Shown here: positions 10,301 to 20,031 of the stretch, in pieces
Layout of the letters: every line of letters starts with the position of its first letter
Numbering within the stretch: position 1 is the stretch's first letter
DNA from: an uncultured Selenomonadales bacterium
GTDB taxonomy: Bacteria; Bacillota; Negativicutes; Selenomonadales; Selenomonadaceae
Length of the DNA stretch: 64,000 bases
Reading direction: 5' to 3'
Assembly (NCBI GenBank): GCA_947304355.1
Contig: CAMZAX010000003.1
Coordinates: 55,823-119,822, forward strand
The notes under the pieces: model-generated
What the model saw: the letters and a program-made list of their open reading frames with translations, nothing else
What the model was told of the DNA's origin: nothing
Database searches by the model: none
Program-made: the position numbers and the translations under genes

Positions 10301-12380
10301 CGACCAAATAAGCTTGCTCAGCGGTTCACGAAATAATATGGTTCTGTATTCGGCGGGCGACGGCAATGATACCGTTTGGGGCTTTGACGAGAAAAACGAG
10401 CTTAGCATCGAGGACGGCAACTACATTCGTTATATGGTCGGCAATGACTTGGTCTTTGCTGTCGGCACGGAATCTGTAAGACTTGTGGATGCGGCAACTT
10501 TGTCGGCATATGTGCCTTACGGTAAGGGTGTAATGAGCAGATTCATAGATCTTACCGAAGGCGACGACTACTTTATCAACAACGGTGTCAACGCAACAAT
10601 ACAAGTTTTCAGTGACGAGCAACCCATCATCAGCGATATCGGAGCAGGAGCCACAATCAACGGCAGAGACGGCAACGATAAGCTTGAAAATCTTAGTCCT
10701 TACGTTTCAATTTCAGGCGGCGCGGGCAATGACCAAATACGCAACAGCGGCAACGACGATAATTCGGTTACAATCAGCGGCGGCGACGGTGATGATACCA
10801 TTGACAATGACGGCAATGACGTTTCTATCGACGGCGGAGAGGGTAAAAATTATATTTACAATCACAAATTCAGCGACAATAACGACAACAACGTCACAAT
10901 CAACACCGGCACAGGCGACGATTTCATTCGAAACGACAGCGGCAACAATGTCACAATCAACAGCGGCGCAGGCAACGATTCTATTCAAAACAACAAAGGC
11001 AACAACGTTTCAATTATCGGCGGCGAAGGCGACGACGAGATTGACAACAGCGGCACAAATGTCACAATTATCGGCGGCGAAGGCAACGACACCATTTCAA
11101 ACAGCGGCACCAACGCGACAATCAACGCGGGCACGGGTAACGACGTTATCAGCTTGTCGGGCAACGGCACGAACAGCTTCATTGAATACTCGACGGGCGA
11201 CGGCGACGATACCATTTGGGGGCTCAGCTTAAATTCGACGCTCAGATTGAATGGCACGGACACCTATTCTGCCGATACTACTCCCAGCGGCGACGACGTT
11301 ATCATTCATGTCGGCGCGAATACGATAACGCTCAAGGGCTTCAGAGACAACCCCGAACACGTCATAATCGGCGCGTCGGGCACGTCGGGCGGCGGCTCCA
11401 ACTCGAACGACAACGGCGGCGGCAATAACAGTTCGTCGGGCAACAACGGCAATTCGGGCAGCGGTCAAAGCGGCGGCAATTCGGGCAGCGGCGGCAACAC
11501 GTCGGGCGGCACGTCGGGCAGTGAAGGGCGTGAAAGTGCGGCTTCGGGCGGCAGGTCGTCAAGCGGTTCTTCGGGCAGGTCGACTTCAAGCAACGTCTCA
11601 AGCGGCGGCAACAACTACCGTTACATACGCAATGAACATTCAACCACCGCGAACGCCACGACCGCAAATCAATCGACGCTTCCCGACCCGGTGGCGCAAT
11701 TAAATCATCAGACGACGACGAATTCACTCCTAACTCCTACCTCCTCACTCCAAACTGTATACGCGGGCGGCAATCAAGTCGTCAGCGATTACACTTCGGG
11801 CGAAAGGATTGTCTTCGGCGCGCAATACACGGGGGCTTTCTTCGACGGCGCCGGAAACTTCTTCGCGGGCTCGACAACGGGCGCGCTTGTCGTTCAGAAC
11901 GCGGCGGACAAAGTCATCGACCTCACGGACGCGGCGGGCAACGATTTCGTCAAAGCATATGCGGCAACGACGGCGGGCATTATCGACGGACGCGGGCTCG
12001 GCGGCTTTGAACTTATCAACGGCTCGGCGGGCGCAGACGCAATCTATGCGGGCGACGGCGGCTCCCAGCTTTGGGGCGGTGCGGACGTTGTTTCGGACGC
12101 AATGCTCGGCGGTCTCGGCACGGACATTTTCATCGGCGGCAAAAATCAAGGCGCGGACTTCTTCCTGAACACGTCGGCGGCCGACATTGTGCACTTGAAC
12201 GATTCAACGTTGAGCGACATTGTTGCGACGGCTGAAGAAAACGGCACAATCGGCATTGCGTTCAACACGGGCAACGTCGTGGCTGTTCAAAGTTCGGAGG
12301 CAATCAGCGCGACGGTCATGCTTGCGGACGGCTCGGCTTATCGTTTCAATCACGCGACCAAAGCTTGGCAGTCGGCATAA
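7371..12380 (+). CDS. Giant CAP-domain and RTX-like repeat protein
   Basis: 1669-residue acidic, cysteine-free protein, probably exported to the surface. Domains: residues 1-140 RTX-like calcium-binding glycine repeats (GLKGNDTLTSGDKSDVLLVG, GGSGDDSL); about 143-275 a CAP/SCP (YkwD-like) domain with LTNDVRERQNLSAL, GENLYSG, EWMNSDDHRENILRDNF and a WVQLFAD end; about 300-1330 many short GGxGDD or NNGNNVTI repeats interspersed with five longer modules of about 100 residues that begin near EYSTGDGNDT; about 1333-1425 a Gly/Ser/Asn-rich linker; then a C-terminal RTX-like region with GGLGTDIFIGG. No Sec signal is seen, fitting a type I secretion substrate, but no transporter gene is in the window. 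TTG 7371 follows AAAGGAG; the frame is open further upstream through the repeat array. Confidence 0.88.
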   Translation: MAEVLHGDGNANQLNARADKTQVYGLKGNDTLTSGDKSDVLLVGGSGDDSLIMSGGNGTLSGGAGSDTFELTYSADKKLSAIIEDLYPAQDKIIVNFDDTAAPQLNTTTSGNDVILRDGGGLFSVTLKGIRDNDYFDGNTEDRAWKVLDLTNDVRERQNLSALTMSDGLTAGAEIRVEEITSLGTAMHDYEHTRPDNKGYYDTVLDGKYNFPGENLYSGARFPEQVVAEWMNSDDHRENILRDNFQKLGVAYNEYDEDPSDLRFYWVQLFADSLKAQQTVDVSTASPQTNAVSKFIQGDDEPNTISNGEYGVTIDARGSGDSVTNTGLLASISGGSGDDTINNSGNFVTINAGTGDDCISLNAATKENVIEYSTGDGNDIIIGLGNEGILNILDDEFTPAIVGNDLIVAVGFDSITLTGAAQNGLQINGERSNLILLTEGDDGYDNYDGNATIMALGGDDAIANYGEEVQINAGDGDNDIYNDGFDVTINSGHGKDKITNYGDDVIINLGAGNDYIENGGFDVTIYCGAGNDGIFNISSNVIIFGDDGDDGITNEDTYVTIDAGNGDDFIFHNGFVSTLFAAVSISGGNGNDSIGISNASGLTINGGKGDDIISLLGADAFDDYDDDDDYDDDDSGYLMEYSSGDGNDTVLGFDSNTTLSISGGEYTRSTIGNDVVLAVGKEFVLLVDAATLSTVNIEGTGTESKFIKLTEGNDSLENTVAGATVAALGGDDHVYNYVLNASISGDTGNDYISNGDTNYYGGEKVTLRGGADNDTLYNDGNNALISGGLDNDIIVLSEEAQNNLIEYKPGDGYDTLDGLKATDTIQIGNGTSTYSTQISNNGNHIIVNVGTGQILLWNAVSLSSAVNIEGLERASGEKDNIIPLTNDDEFYFNTLEGAVIYLYGGNDSITNTGNNVHIDGQGDNSITNSGNNVEIIVDNGNDLISNTGNNIYIYDIAGDDTIESNGLNGTIKGGKGDDQISLLSGSRNNMVLYSAGDGNDTVWGFDEKNELSIEDGNYIRYMVGNDLVFAVGTESVRLVDAATLSAYVPYGKGVMSRFIDLTEGDDYFINNGVNATIQVFSDEQPIISDIGAGATINGRDGNDKLENLSPYVSISGGAGNDQIRNSGNDDNSVTISGGDGDDTIDNDGNDVSIDGGEGKNYIYNHKFSDNNDNNVTINTGTGDDFIRNDSGNNVTINSGAGNDSIQNNKGNNVSIIGGEGDDEIDNSGTNVTIIGGEGNDTISNSGTNATINAGTGNDVISLSGNGTNSFIEYSTGDGDDTIWGLSLNSTLRLNGTDTYSADTTPSGDDVIIHVGANTITLKGFRDNPEHVIIGASGTSGGGSNSNDNGGGNNSSSGNNGNSGSGQSGGNSGSGGNTSGGTSGSEGRESAASGGRSSSGSSGRSTSSNVSSGGNNYRYIRNEHSTTANATTANQSTLPDPVAQLNHQTTTNSLLTPTSSLQTVYAGGNQVVSDYTSGERIVFGAQYTGAFFDGAGNFFAGSTTGALVVQNAADKVIDLTDAAGNDFVKAYAATTAGIIDGRGLGGFELINGSAGADAIYAGDGGSQLWGGADVVSDAMLGGLGTDIFIGGKNQGADFFLNTSAADIVHLNDSTLSDIVATAEENGTIGIAFNTGNVVAVQSSEAISATVMLADGSAYRFNHATKAWQSA
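11727..11752 (+). repeat. Heptamer repeat inside the RTX gene
   Basis: Units of ACTCCTA/CCTCCTC with 7-base period lie in frame between the Ser/Gly-rich linker and the C-terminal domain, encoding SLLTPTSSLQT. This is the same unit type as the intergenic array at 29217-29277. The sequence is unlike its flanks. Confidence 0.7.
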
Positions 12381-12384
12381 ATGC

Positions 12385-12456
12385 AAGATTAAAAGATCAC
12401 AAGATTAAAAGTTTTGTTACTTATGATCTTGTGATCTTCTAATCTTATGATCTTTT
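12385..12456. repeat. AT-rich inverted repeat after the RTX gene
   Basis: Degenerate AAGATTA/AAGATCA units on the left face GATCTT units on the right; AGATCACAAGAT (12394-12405) pairs exactly with ATCTTGTGATCT (12425-12436). A T run follows, so the hairpin may terminate RTX transcription. Confidence 0.75.
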
Positions 12457-12465
12457 TTGCGGGCA

Positions 12466-12512
12466 AAAAAATTATCCCCAACGTCTAAACGGGCGTCGGG
12501 GATTTTTTTTAA
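12466..12512. terminator. Bidirectional terminator
   Basis: A run, stem ATCCCC...GGGGAT closed by AACG/CGT pairs, then eight T. It separates the RTX gene from the convergent kinase gene. Confidence 0.8.
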
Positions 12513-15343
12513 TCGTGAATGAATTCTTGCAGAGCCGCGTAAAGTTGTTCGGGGTCGGCGGGCTTTGTCAAGTGCGCGTTCATGCCGGCTTTCAGCGAGC
12601 GTTGTACGTCTTCGTCGAACGCGTTGGCGGTCATTGCGATTATCGGCACGGTTTTGGCGTCGGGGTGGTCAAGCGCGCGAATCGCAGCCGTTGCCTCCAG
12701 TCCGTCCATTACAGGCATTCGGATATCCATTAAAATCGCGTCGTAGAAGCCCGGCGGCGACGCGGCAAATTTTTCGACGGCGACTTTGCCGTTCTCGGCG
12801 TGGTCAGAAATCATGCCGCGCATCTCAAGAATCATCATCATGATTTCGGCGTTGACGGGCATATCTTCCGCGACAAGGATTTTACGTCCCGTCAAATCGA
12901 CGACTTTCTTTTCGGGCAAGGCTTGTTTCTTGCGGTTGAACGCCTGCTTGAATTCGTAAAGCGCGTTCGTCGACGCAAGCGGTTTCGCCATGAAGGTATC
13001 GACGCCGGCTTTCAGTGCCTCTTCCTCGACTTCGTACCAATCGTAAGCGGTCAGCACGATAACCGTTGTGTCGTTGCCGAGAATTTCGCGGATTTGGCGC
13101 GTGACTTCGATGCCGTCCAATTCGGGCATGAGCCAATCGACCAGAATCAAGTTGTAATCGTTGCGGCGGGCGTGACGCGTCTTTATCAATTCAAGTGCCT
13201 CTTTGCCGCCCGCGCAGGTGTCCGCGTTTATGCCGACTTCGCCGAGCACGGATTTGGCGTGTTCGCGGGCAAGCTGTTCGTCGTCGATTATCAGCACGGA
13301 AAAATCTTGCGGGCGCATTTCGTGCGCGTCGTCCGAATCGGAGCGGGCGGAGTCTTTCAGCGGCAGATTGACTTCAAAAATCGTGCCGACGCCCTTCGCC
13401 GAGTCGACGGTTATGGAGCCGTTCATCATCTGCACGATATTTTTCGTTATCGCCAAGCCGAGACCCGACCCGCCGTATTTGGAAGTCGTCGTGTCGTCTT
13501 CCTGGCTGAAGGGCTCGAAAATCTTCGGCAGATAATCTTTGCTCATGCCGACGCCCGTATCCTTAATCGTGAATCGGAAATTCGATTGCCCGTCGTATTG
13601 CGCGGTGCATTCGATTGTAAGCGTGACTTTGCCGCCCGCGTCCGTGAACTTGACGGCGTTGCCGAGTATGTTAATCAAAACCTGTTCAAGCTTTGTGTCG
13701 TCGCCGATATAATATTTGCCGATGTCGCCTTTCATTTTGCATTCGTAGGTTAAGCCCTTGTCCTTGCACTGCGCATCAATCAGCGTGTTGATTTGGTAGA
13801 CGAACGACGTGAAGGAAAATTCTTCGTTGCGGAAACTCATGCGCCCCGATTCGATACGGCTCATGTCGAGGATGTCGTTTATAATCGTCAGCAGGTAGCG
13901 TGCGCTTGAGCCGATTTTTTCAAGGTAACCTTTAAGTGTCGGCGTCAAGTCTTTGTCGTGCAAGGCGATGTTGTCAAGCCCGATAATGGCGTTCATTGGT
14001 GTGCGAATCTCGTGGCTCATGCGCGACAGGAAGGCGGTCTTGGCGACGTTGGCTTGACGTGCCTGGTCAAGGGCGGCGCGCAGGCGATTGTTCTGTTCGA
14101 TTTGCTTGCGCTGAATCGCGGTGGTGTCGCTTTTGAGCAGGATGTAAAAATCTGCGCGGGGGTCAATGGCGTAAAAGTCCAGCCGCTTATAAAAAATTTC
14201 GCCGCCGATTTTGCAGGCGATGTTGACGACGTAAGGTTCGGCAGTCTTGAGCTTTGCGCGAATCGTCGAGAGCTTAAGCGCGTCGATAAGATTTTTCTTG
14301 CCGTCGTCGTCGACAAGCACCGGGATAACTTGATTCTTAAGGTAGTCGTCGTAAACGCCTTCGCGGGTCGTCGGGAAGATTGAGCCCTTGCCGATAAGCG
14401 CGGCGTCGCCGACAACCACGCTGTATTTGTCGTTGGCGAGGTAGGCAACCATATCGAATTGCCGCGCAAGAATTTTATCAAGCAATGCGCCTTCGACCTT
14501 CTCCTTGCCGGCTTCCTGCTCCGCGATGAAAATTATAATCTCGTTGGTAATCGGGTGGCGCGTGAAGACCGCGCGGTAATTGACGTAACAATAGTGCCCG
14601 TCCTTGCGCCGCGAGAACAGATACATTGACAGTTGCGTTTCGCCGCGCAGGAATCGCGCTTTGATGTTCGCCGCGTCGAAGGTGGCAAGAAAACGTTCGC
14701 GCTCCTCGGCAATCGGGTAGTTGACGGCGCGCAGGTGAATCAGCTCGGAATACGGGCGAATCACGGAATCGGTGCCGAACAAGTCGCGCCCTTGCATGTC
14801 TTCGATTTTGTTGCGGGTGAGGTTGGCGCGAAACATGGATAACGTCCGTTCGTTGGCGCGATAGAAATTGTCGCCGATAGACATGTACGTCGCTTGTAGC
14901 CGTTGCGCATAGACTTTCACGCTCGTCACGTCAAAGAACGTGCAGTAAACGTAATGCTCGTCGAAATCGTCAATGAACGTGAAACTTATGTTGCACCAGA
15001 CGATTTGCCCGTCGGCTGTGACGTGGCGGACGGTCAAATCCTTTGTGCCTTCCTCGGAGACGCGGCGGCGCAACATGCGCTTGACGGCAAGGCGGTCGTC
15101 GGGGTGCGTGAAGATAATGACGCTGCGATCGTTCAGTCGTTTCAACGCGTCGTCAACGGTGCACTGCATGAGGCGCGCGAAACCCTTCGACACAAAGACA
15201 GCCTCGAATCGTCCGTCGTGTTTTTCGCGCAAAAGCAATGACGCGCCCTCCATTTGCGTTATCGTCCGTAGAAAATGTTCCCGCGCAGATTCTTGCTCGG
15301 TCATGTGGTTATTTAATTTATCGGGCGGCAATGAATTGTTCAT
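12509..15343 (-). CDS. Soluble hybrid sensor histidine kinase (PAS-PAS-HisKA-HATPase-REC-REC)
   Basis: 944-residue kinase without membrane helices. Residues about 20-300 hold two PAS-like sensor domains (VSKGFARLMQC; YSELIHLRAVNYPI, then RRKDGHYCYVNYR). The dimerisation domain has the phospho-acceptor His444 in SHEIRTPMNAIIG. ATPase boxes follow: NILGNAVKFTD (N), DTGVGMSKDYLPKIFEPF (G1/F), GGSGLGLAI (G2). Two receiver domains follow, with acceptor aspartates Asp736 (LVDWLMPELDG) and Asp873 (LMDIRMPVMDG). There is no Hpt domain and no DNA-binding output, so it should pass phosphate to a separate Hpt protein. ATG 15343 follows GAGGAAG; 34 upstream codons are open but lack a better site. No partner regulator is adjacent. 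Confidence 0.92.
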   Translation of the reverse strand: MNNSLPPDKLNNHMTEQESAREHFLRTITQMEGASLLLREKHDGRFEAVFVSKGFARLMQCTVDDALKRLNDRSVIIFTHPDDRLAVKRMLRRRVSEEGTKDLTVRHVTADGQIVWCNISFTFIDDFDEHYVYCTFFDVTSVKVYAQRLQATYMSIGDNFYRANERTLSMFRANLTRNKIEDMQGRDLFGTDSVIRPYSELIHLRAVNYPIAEERERFLATFDAANIKARFLRGETQLSMYLFSRRKDGHYCYVNYRAVFTRHPITNEIIIFIAEQEAGKEKVEGALLDKILARQFDMVAYLANDKYSVVVGDAALIGKGSIFPTTREGVYDDYLKNQVIPVLVDDDGKKNLIDALKLSTIRAKLKTAEPYVVNIACKIGGEIFYKRLDFYAIDPRADFYILLKSDTTAIQRKQIEQNNRLRAALDQARQANVAKTAFLSRMSHEIRTPMNAIIGLDNIALHDKDLTPTLKGYLEKIGSSARYLLTIINDILDMSRIESGRMSFRNEEFSFTSFVYQINTLIDAQCKDKGLTYECKMKGDIGKYYIGDDTKLEQVLINILGNAVKFTDAGGKVTLTIECTAQYDGQSNFRFTIKDTGVGMSKDYLPKIFEPFSQEDDTTTSKYGGSGLGLAITKNIVQMMNGSITVDSAKGVGTIFEVNLPLKDSARSDSDDAHEMRPQDFSVLIIDDEQLAREHAKSVLGEVGINADTCAGGKEALELIKTRHARRNDYNLILVDWLMPELDGIEVTRQIREILGNDTTVIVLTAYDWYEVEEEALKAGVDTFMAKPLASTNALYEFKQAFNRKKQALPEKKVVDLTGRKILVAEDMPVNAEIMMMILEMRGMISDHAENGKVAVEKFAASPPGFYDAILMDIRMPVMDGLEATAAIRALDHPDAKTVPIIAMTANAFDEDVQRSLKAGMNAHLTKPADPEQLYAALQEFIHD

Positions 15344-15454
15344 CAATGCTTCCTCGCTCTCAAAAAAATTTGACGGTCGAGACTCGGTTTGAATCTCGCC
15401 GCCAATTATAGCAGGTAATTTCCATTTGTGCGAACATTTTTTCACGCCGTCGTT

Positions 15455-15809
15455 TTATCGTTCAAAAATTTCGTCGTCGAGCGCGGAGACAACTTTAACG
15501 TCTGTGTCCCAAAGATAATCGAGAGCCTCAAGCGTCGTCATGTCGCGCGTCGTGATAAAGTGCGTGCCTTTTCGGAGTGCGGCGGGCGAAAAGATTTGTG
15601 AGCCGTGCGCAAAGACGGTCGCGATTCTTTTCCCGGCGTCGCCGCAAAGATTGATTGCCGCCGTAAGAGCTCGTGAATCTTCCATCGTCGTGTCAGAGCC
15701 GAGCCAAATTATAAGCAACGCGTCCTTACGATTCGATTCGCCGAAGTCGTGCAAGACCTTAGGCCACAGCGGCTGAAGGGCTCGAAAGTCGGCGATAAGA
15801 TGATAAATA
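15455..15809 (-). CDS. Alternate-frame C-terminal extension of the acetyltransferase
   Basis: Open frame of about 118 codons directly downstream of the G tract, in the frame reached when the tract is one G shorter (10). It has coding character: [55 protein letters not shown]. The first possible independent start is a TTG at 15754 with no good ribosome-binding site, so it most likely exists as a tail of the acetyltransferase. I do not recognise the domain; the alternation of strands and helices suggests a small alpha/beta fold. It ends about 110 bases upstream of the kinase start at 15343, on the same strand. Confidence 0.6.
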
Positions 15810-16505
15810 CCCCCCCCCCCAATGCGTCATTATGTTGCCAAGTTGGCGCGTGATGTCGTCTTCGGGGAATTCGTCAAGCGCGGGCGAATAGTGAGCTTCC
15901 AAAAATTTTTCAACGTCATTCATGAGCGGAAGGTTGTCGGCGATTTTTTTCATGCTCCAATTCCACCACTTGACGGCGAGCATTTTTTTAACGGTGTCCG
16001 CGTCGAAACGATACTTCACGACCCGCGCAGGATTGCCGACGGCAACAGCATAGGGCGGAATGTCTTTCGCGACGACGGCATTTGTGCCGATAACCGCGCC
16101 GTTGCCGATTTTCACGCCGCCGAAAATTGTAACGCCGCGACCAATCCAAACGTCATGCCCGACAACAACTTGAAAGCGATTCGGGCGTTTGTACGGCAGT
16201 GGTTTAATTTGCGGATTATCGCTGCCAAAAACATCGCCGATTATTCTCTGCACATCAAACGGAAAGGACGTGACGTTTCTTGTTGAGTGATTGCCGCCAA
16301 TGAAAACGCTGATTCTGTTAGCCCACGAATTGAATCGCCCAATCAAAATGTGCGGCGAATTGATATTCTCTGCCCACAAATTTACGTCGCAATCGCCAAT
16401 ATAAGAGCCTGCACCGAGCGTAAAAAGAATTTCAACGCCGGCATGTCCCGGAATGACAGAATTAAATTGCCTGTCAATCGGAGCGGACGTTGCATTGATA
16501 ATCAA
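15759..16505 (-). CDS. CatB-like hexapeptide acetyltransferase with a phase-variable end
   Basis: 248 residues as sequenced. Left-handed beta-helix acyltransferase of the CatB/xenobiotic type: hexapeptide turns [48 protein letters not shown], then [18 protein letters not shown] and the typical [14 protein letters not shown] tail. Members acetylate drugs or sugars; here a polysaccharide substrate is likely but not shown. TTG 16505 follows GGGAGGCG. The reading frame ends 15 residues after an 11-G tract (15810-15820) in a low-complexity tail; with 10 G it would instead read into the downstream frame and gain about 118 residues. The fold itself is complete in either form. Confidence 0.85.
   Translation of the reverse strand: MIINATSAPIDRQFNSVIPGHAGVEILFTLGAGSYIGDCDVNLWAENINSPHILIGRFNSWANRISVFIGGNHSTRNVTSFPFDVQRIIGDVFGSDNPQIKPLPYKRPNRFQVVVGHDVWIGRGVTIFGGVKIGNGAVIGTNAVVAKDIPPYAVAVGNPARVVKYRFDADTVKKMLAVKWWNWSMKKIADNLPLMNDVEKFLEAHYSPALDEFPEDDITRQLGNIMTHWGGGYLSSYRRLSSPSAAVA
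15810..15820 (-). repeat. Homopolymer tract G11 (contingency tract)
   Basis: Eleven C on the plus strand (G on the coding strand) inside the acetyltransferase frame. Tracts of this length slip during replication. One base fewer joins two reading frames into a protein of about 350 residues. Confidence 0.85.
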
Positions 16506-16523
16506 AGGTTTCGCCTCCCGAAA

Positions 16524-17735
16524 TTACTTCTTGATTTTGACGCAGGCGGCGAACTTTTCGTGATTGGCTTGAACAACGGGATTGGTCGAACTTTGTGCGG
16601 CAGCCTTCTCAAGTGAAGCCCACGCGTCGTCGTATTTTTTCTGGCGGAAGTAAGCGACGGCAATGTCGTTGTACGCGTCGGCGTTAATCGTTTCAATGGC
16701 AAGCGCGGCTTCGTAATCTTTAATCGCGCCCTTGAAGTCGTTCTTGGCAAGCTTGAGCCGCGCGCGATTGTTCCACGCGTCAACAAATTTATCGTCGACG
16801 GCAAGCAGTTTGTCGTAAGTCGCAATGGCGGCGTCGGGCTTGTTGATTTGTTCCTGCGCCAACGCAAGGTCGAAGAGTGCTTCCGTGAGTTCGGGCTCGG
16901 CTTCCAACGCGGTTTCAAAGTCGGCGATTGCGGAGTAAAAATTTTCGCGTTCCATGTTGACCAGCCCGCGATAGACGTAAGCCGCCGCCTTGTCGTCTTC
17001 AAGCAAGACTTTCAAATCGGCAGCGTCCATTGAGGCTTCGGAGGCGTCGGGCATCTGCGCTTGCATCCACAAGTTCAAAATGTCTTCGCCGTAATGGTTG
17101 CCGGGGACAGCCCACACGCCGTTGAGTTCCGTCCACTTGGTGAGCTTGCCGAAGATTTGCGGGCGGAATTTTTGAATCAGCTCGTAACGCGGGTCGACGA
17201 TTTCGACACGGGGCGGACGTTTCGACGCGTAGGACAGCAGGTGTTGAATGTGCGCGCGAACGCCCAGTTGCGGTGTGTCGAAGAACGCGCCTTTGACGCC
17301 GCCGCCGGTCGTGCCCAGTCCGCAATAATTATTTTGTTCGGGAATGACGTCGCCGCCGTAGCCCCAAACGCCCGTCTCTTTAATCGCTTGGCAAATCGCA
17401 ATGTCGGGACGAATGCCCTCGCGTCCCGCCTCGAAGTAGTACAGGTGCACGAGTTGCTTGACGGTGCAGTTGAGCTTGGGATTGGGGTTGCGCTTGTTGA
17501 TGTAGTTTACCATCTGGTCTTGCGTGGCGACGGGTTCGCCCATTATCGGCACGTCGGAATAATTTTCACGCAGGACGATCATCGGGTTGCCGTGGCGCGG
17601 CGATTCGACGAGTTCAATTTTTTTGAGTTGTCGCTTGTTGAATTTGACTTTCGGCTTTTTCTCTGCGGCGTCCGCGCAGGCTGTCAGCGTCAAAATCAGC
17701 GTGACGATTAGGGCAAGGCTTAGAAATTTTTTCAT
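16524..17735 (-). CDS. Lipoprotein with glucosaminidase-like domain and TPR repeats
   Basis: 403-residue lipoprotein. Signal peptide residues 1-19 end in the lipobox LTAC, with Cys20 as the lipid site. Residues about 75-205 resemble the FlgJ/Bax-type endo-beta-N-acetylglucosaminidase fold: GIRPDIAICQAIKETGVWGYG places a candidate catalytic Glu in AIKETG, followed by NNYCGLGTTGGG and a motif where the chain aligns with PQLGVRAHIQHLLSYA. Residues about 225-395 are four to five TPR repeats (AYVYRGLVNMERENFYSAIA, AWNNRARLKLAKNDFKGAI, AYNDIAVAYFRQKKYDDAW). It likely acts on peptidoglycan while the TPR part binds partners. ATG 17735 follows AAGGAGA. It lies between the acetyltransferase and trpS on one strand. 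Confidence 0.82.
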   Translation of the reverse strand: MKKFLSLALIVTLILTLTACADAAEKKPKVKFNKRQLKKIELVESPRHGNPMIVLRENYSDVPIMGEPVATQDQMVNYINKRNPNPKLNCTVKQLVHLYYFEAGREGIRPDIAICQAIKETGVWGYGGDVIPEQNNYCGLGTTGGGVKGAFFDTPQLGVRAHIQHLLSYASKRPPRVEIVDPRYELIQKFRPQIFGKLTKWTELNGVWAVPGNHYGEDILNLWMQAQMPDASEASMDAADLKVLLEDDKAAAYVYRGLVNMERENFYSAIADFETALEAEPELTEALFDLALAQEQINKPDAAIATYDKLLAVDDKFVDAWNNRARLKLAKNDFKGAIKDYEAALAIETINADAYNDIAVAYFRQKKYDDAWASLEKAAAQSSTNPVVQANHEKFAACVKIKK

Positions 17736-17748
17736 GCGGCGTATCTCC

Positions 17749-18985
<1,237 letters not shown>

Positions 18986-19035
18986 AATGATTCTTTGAAA
19001 CCTTTCATGCGACGGAAGAAAGGTCGCGCCGCCTG

Positions 19036-19064
19036 TTGACTTCGCCCGAAAACTTTGCTAACGT
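19036..19064 (+). promoter_or_regulatory. Promoter of rmlA
   Basis: TTGACT (19036-19041), 17 bases, TAACGT (19059-19064), followed after 22 bases by the rmlA start. Confidence 0.65.
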
Positions 19065-19086
19065 GAAACGCAAAGGAGGCAACTTT

Positions 19087-19968
19087 ATGATACGCAAGGG
19101 AATAATTTTAGCGGGCGGTTCGGGCACGCGTCTCTATCCGCTCACGGAGGTCGTCTCGAAACAACTGATGCCAGTCTTCGACAAGCCGATGATTTACTAC
19201 CCGCTGTCGACGCTGATGTTGGCGGGCATACGCGAAATTTTAATTATCACGACGCCGCAAGATTCGCCGCTGTTCCGCGCGCTGCTCGGCGACGGCACGC
19301 AACTCGGCTTGAAGATTTCCTACGCCGTGCAACCCAAGCCCGAAGGTTTGGCGCAAGCGTTCCTTATCGGCGAAGAATTCATCAACGGCGAAGGTTGCGC
19401 GCTTGTTCTGGGCGACAACATCTTTTACGGCTCGGATTTCGCAAAGCTCGTTCAGCGGGCGGCGTCTCACGACGAAGGCGCGACTGTCTTTGCTTACTAC
19501 GTCAACGACCCGCAAAATTACGGCGTCGTCGAATTCAATCGCGAAACAGGTCAAGCCGTCAGCCTTGAGGAGAAACCAAAAGAGCCCCGCTCGAACTACG
19601 CCGTAACGGGACTCTATTTCTACGACAAAGACATTGTCGACGTTGCCAAAGCGATTAAACCTTCGGCGCGCGGCGAACTCGAAATAACCGACGTGAACAA
19701 AATTTACCTTGAACGCGGATCGTTGCGCGTGGAAAAAATGCGGCGCGGTTACGCTTGGCTCGACACCGGCACGCACGAATCGTTGTTGCAGGCGGGCGCG
19801 TTCGTCCACACCATTCAGACGCGACAGGGCTTGAAAATTTCTTGCATTGAGGAAATCGCCTTCCGCATGGGCTACATCGACGCCGCGCAGCTTTTAAAAC
19901 TCGCCGAACCGCTTTTGAAGAACGAGTACGGAAAATATCTCCAACGCTTGGCAAAGCGCGGCAAGTGA
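19087..19968 (+). CDS. rmlA: Glucose-1-phosphate thymidylyltransferase
   Basis: 293-residue nucleotidyltransferase that makes dTDP-glucose, the first step towards dTDP-rhamnose and other deoxysugars of surface glycans. Motifs: [11 protein letters not shown] with the catalytic Arg and LVSKQ-type Lys (VVSKQLMPV), [24 protein letters not shown] (metal-binding Asp), [22 protein letters not shown], and [15 protein letters not shown] 19087 follows AAAGGAGG. It stands alone between its promoter and a terminator; rmlB, rmlC and rmlD are not in the window. Confidence 0.96.
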   Translation: MIRKGIILAGGSGTRLYPLTEVVSKQLMPVFDKPMIYYPLSTLMLAGIREILIITTPQDSPLFRALLGDGTQLGLKISYAVQPKPEGLAQAFLIGEEFINGEGCALVLGDNIFYGSDFAKLVQRAASHDEGATVFAYYVNDPQNYGVVEFNRETGQAVSLEEKPKEPRSNYAVTGLYFYDKDIVDVAKAIKPSARGELEITDVNKIYLERGSLRVEKMRRGYAWLDTGTHESLLQAGAFVHTIQTRQGLKISCIEEIAFRMGYIDAAQLLKLAEPLLKNEYGKYLQRLAKRGK

Positions 19969-19980
19969 TTACAAATTATC

Positions 19981-20026
19981 GCAACGTGGCAACGCGTCAA
20001 CAGGATGCAACGTCACGTTGCTTTTT
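19981..20026 (+). terminator. Terminator after rmlA
   Basis: GCAACGTG (19981-19988) pairs with CACGTTGC (20014-20021), followed by TTTTT. The loop is long at 25 bases. Confidence 0.65.
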
Positions 20027-20031
20027 GTTTG

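Noticed and set aside
10585..11232. Threonine-rich 215-codon frame inside the RTX gene
   Set aside because: A frame-shifted reading of the RTX repeats (composition dominated by T, A, S).
8300..11300. Possible CRISPR or satellite array
   Set aside because: Regular repeats are in frame and encode RTX motifs; no spacers.
12800..13753. 317-codon plus-strand frame inside the histidine kinase
   Set aside because: Antisense to HisKA/HATPase motifs of the minus-strand gene.
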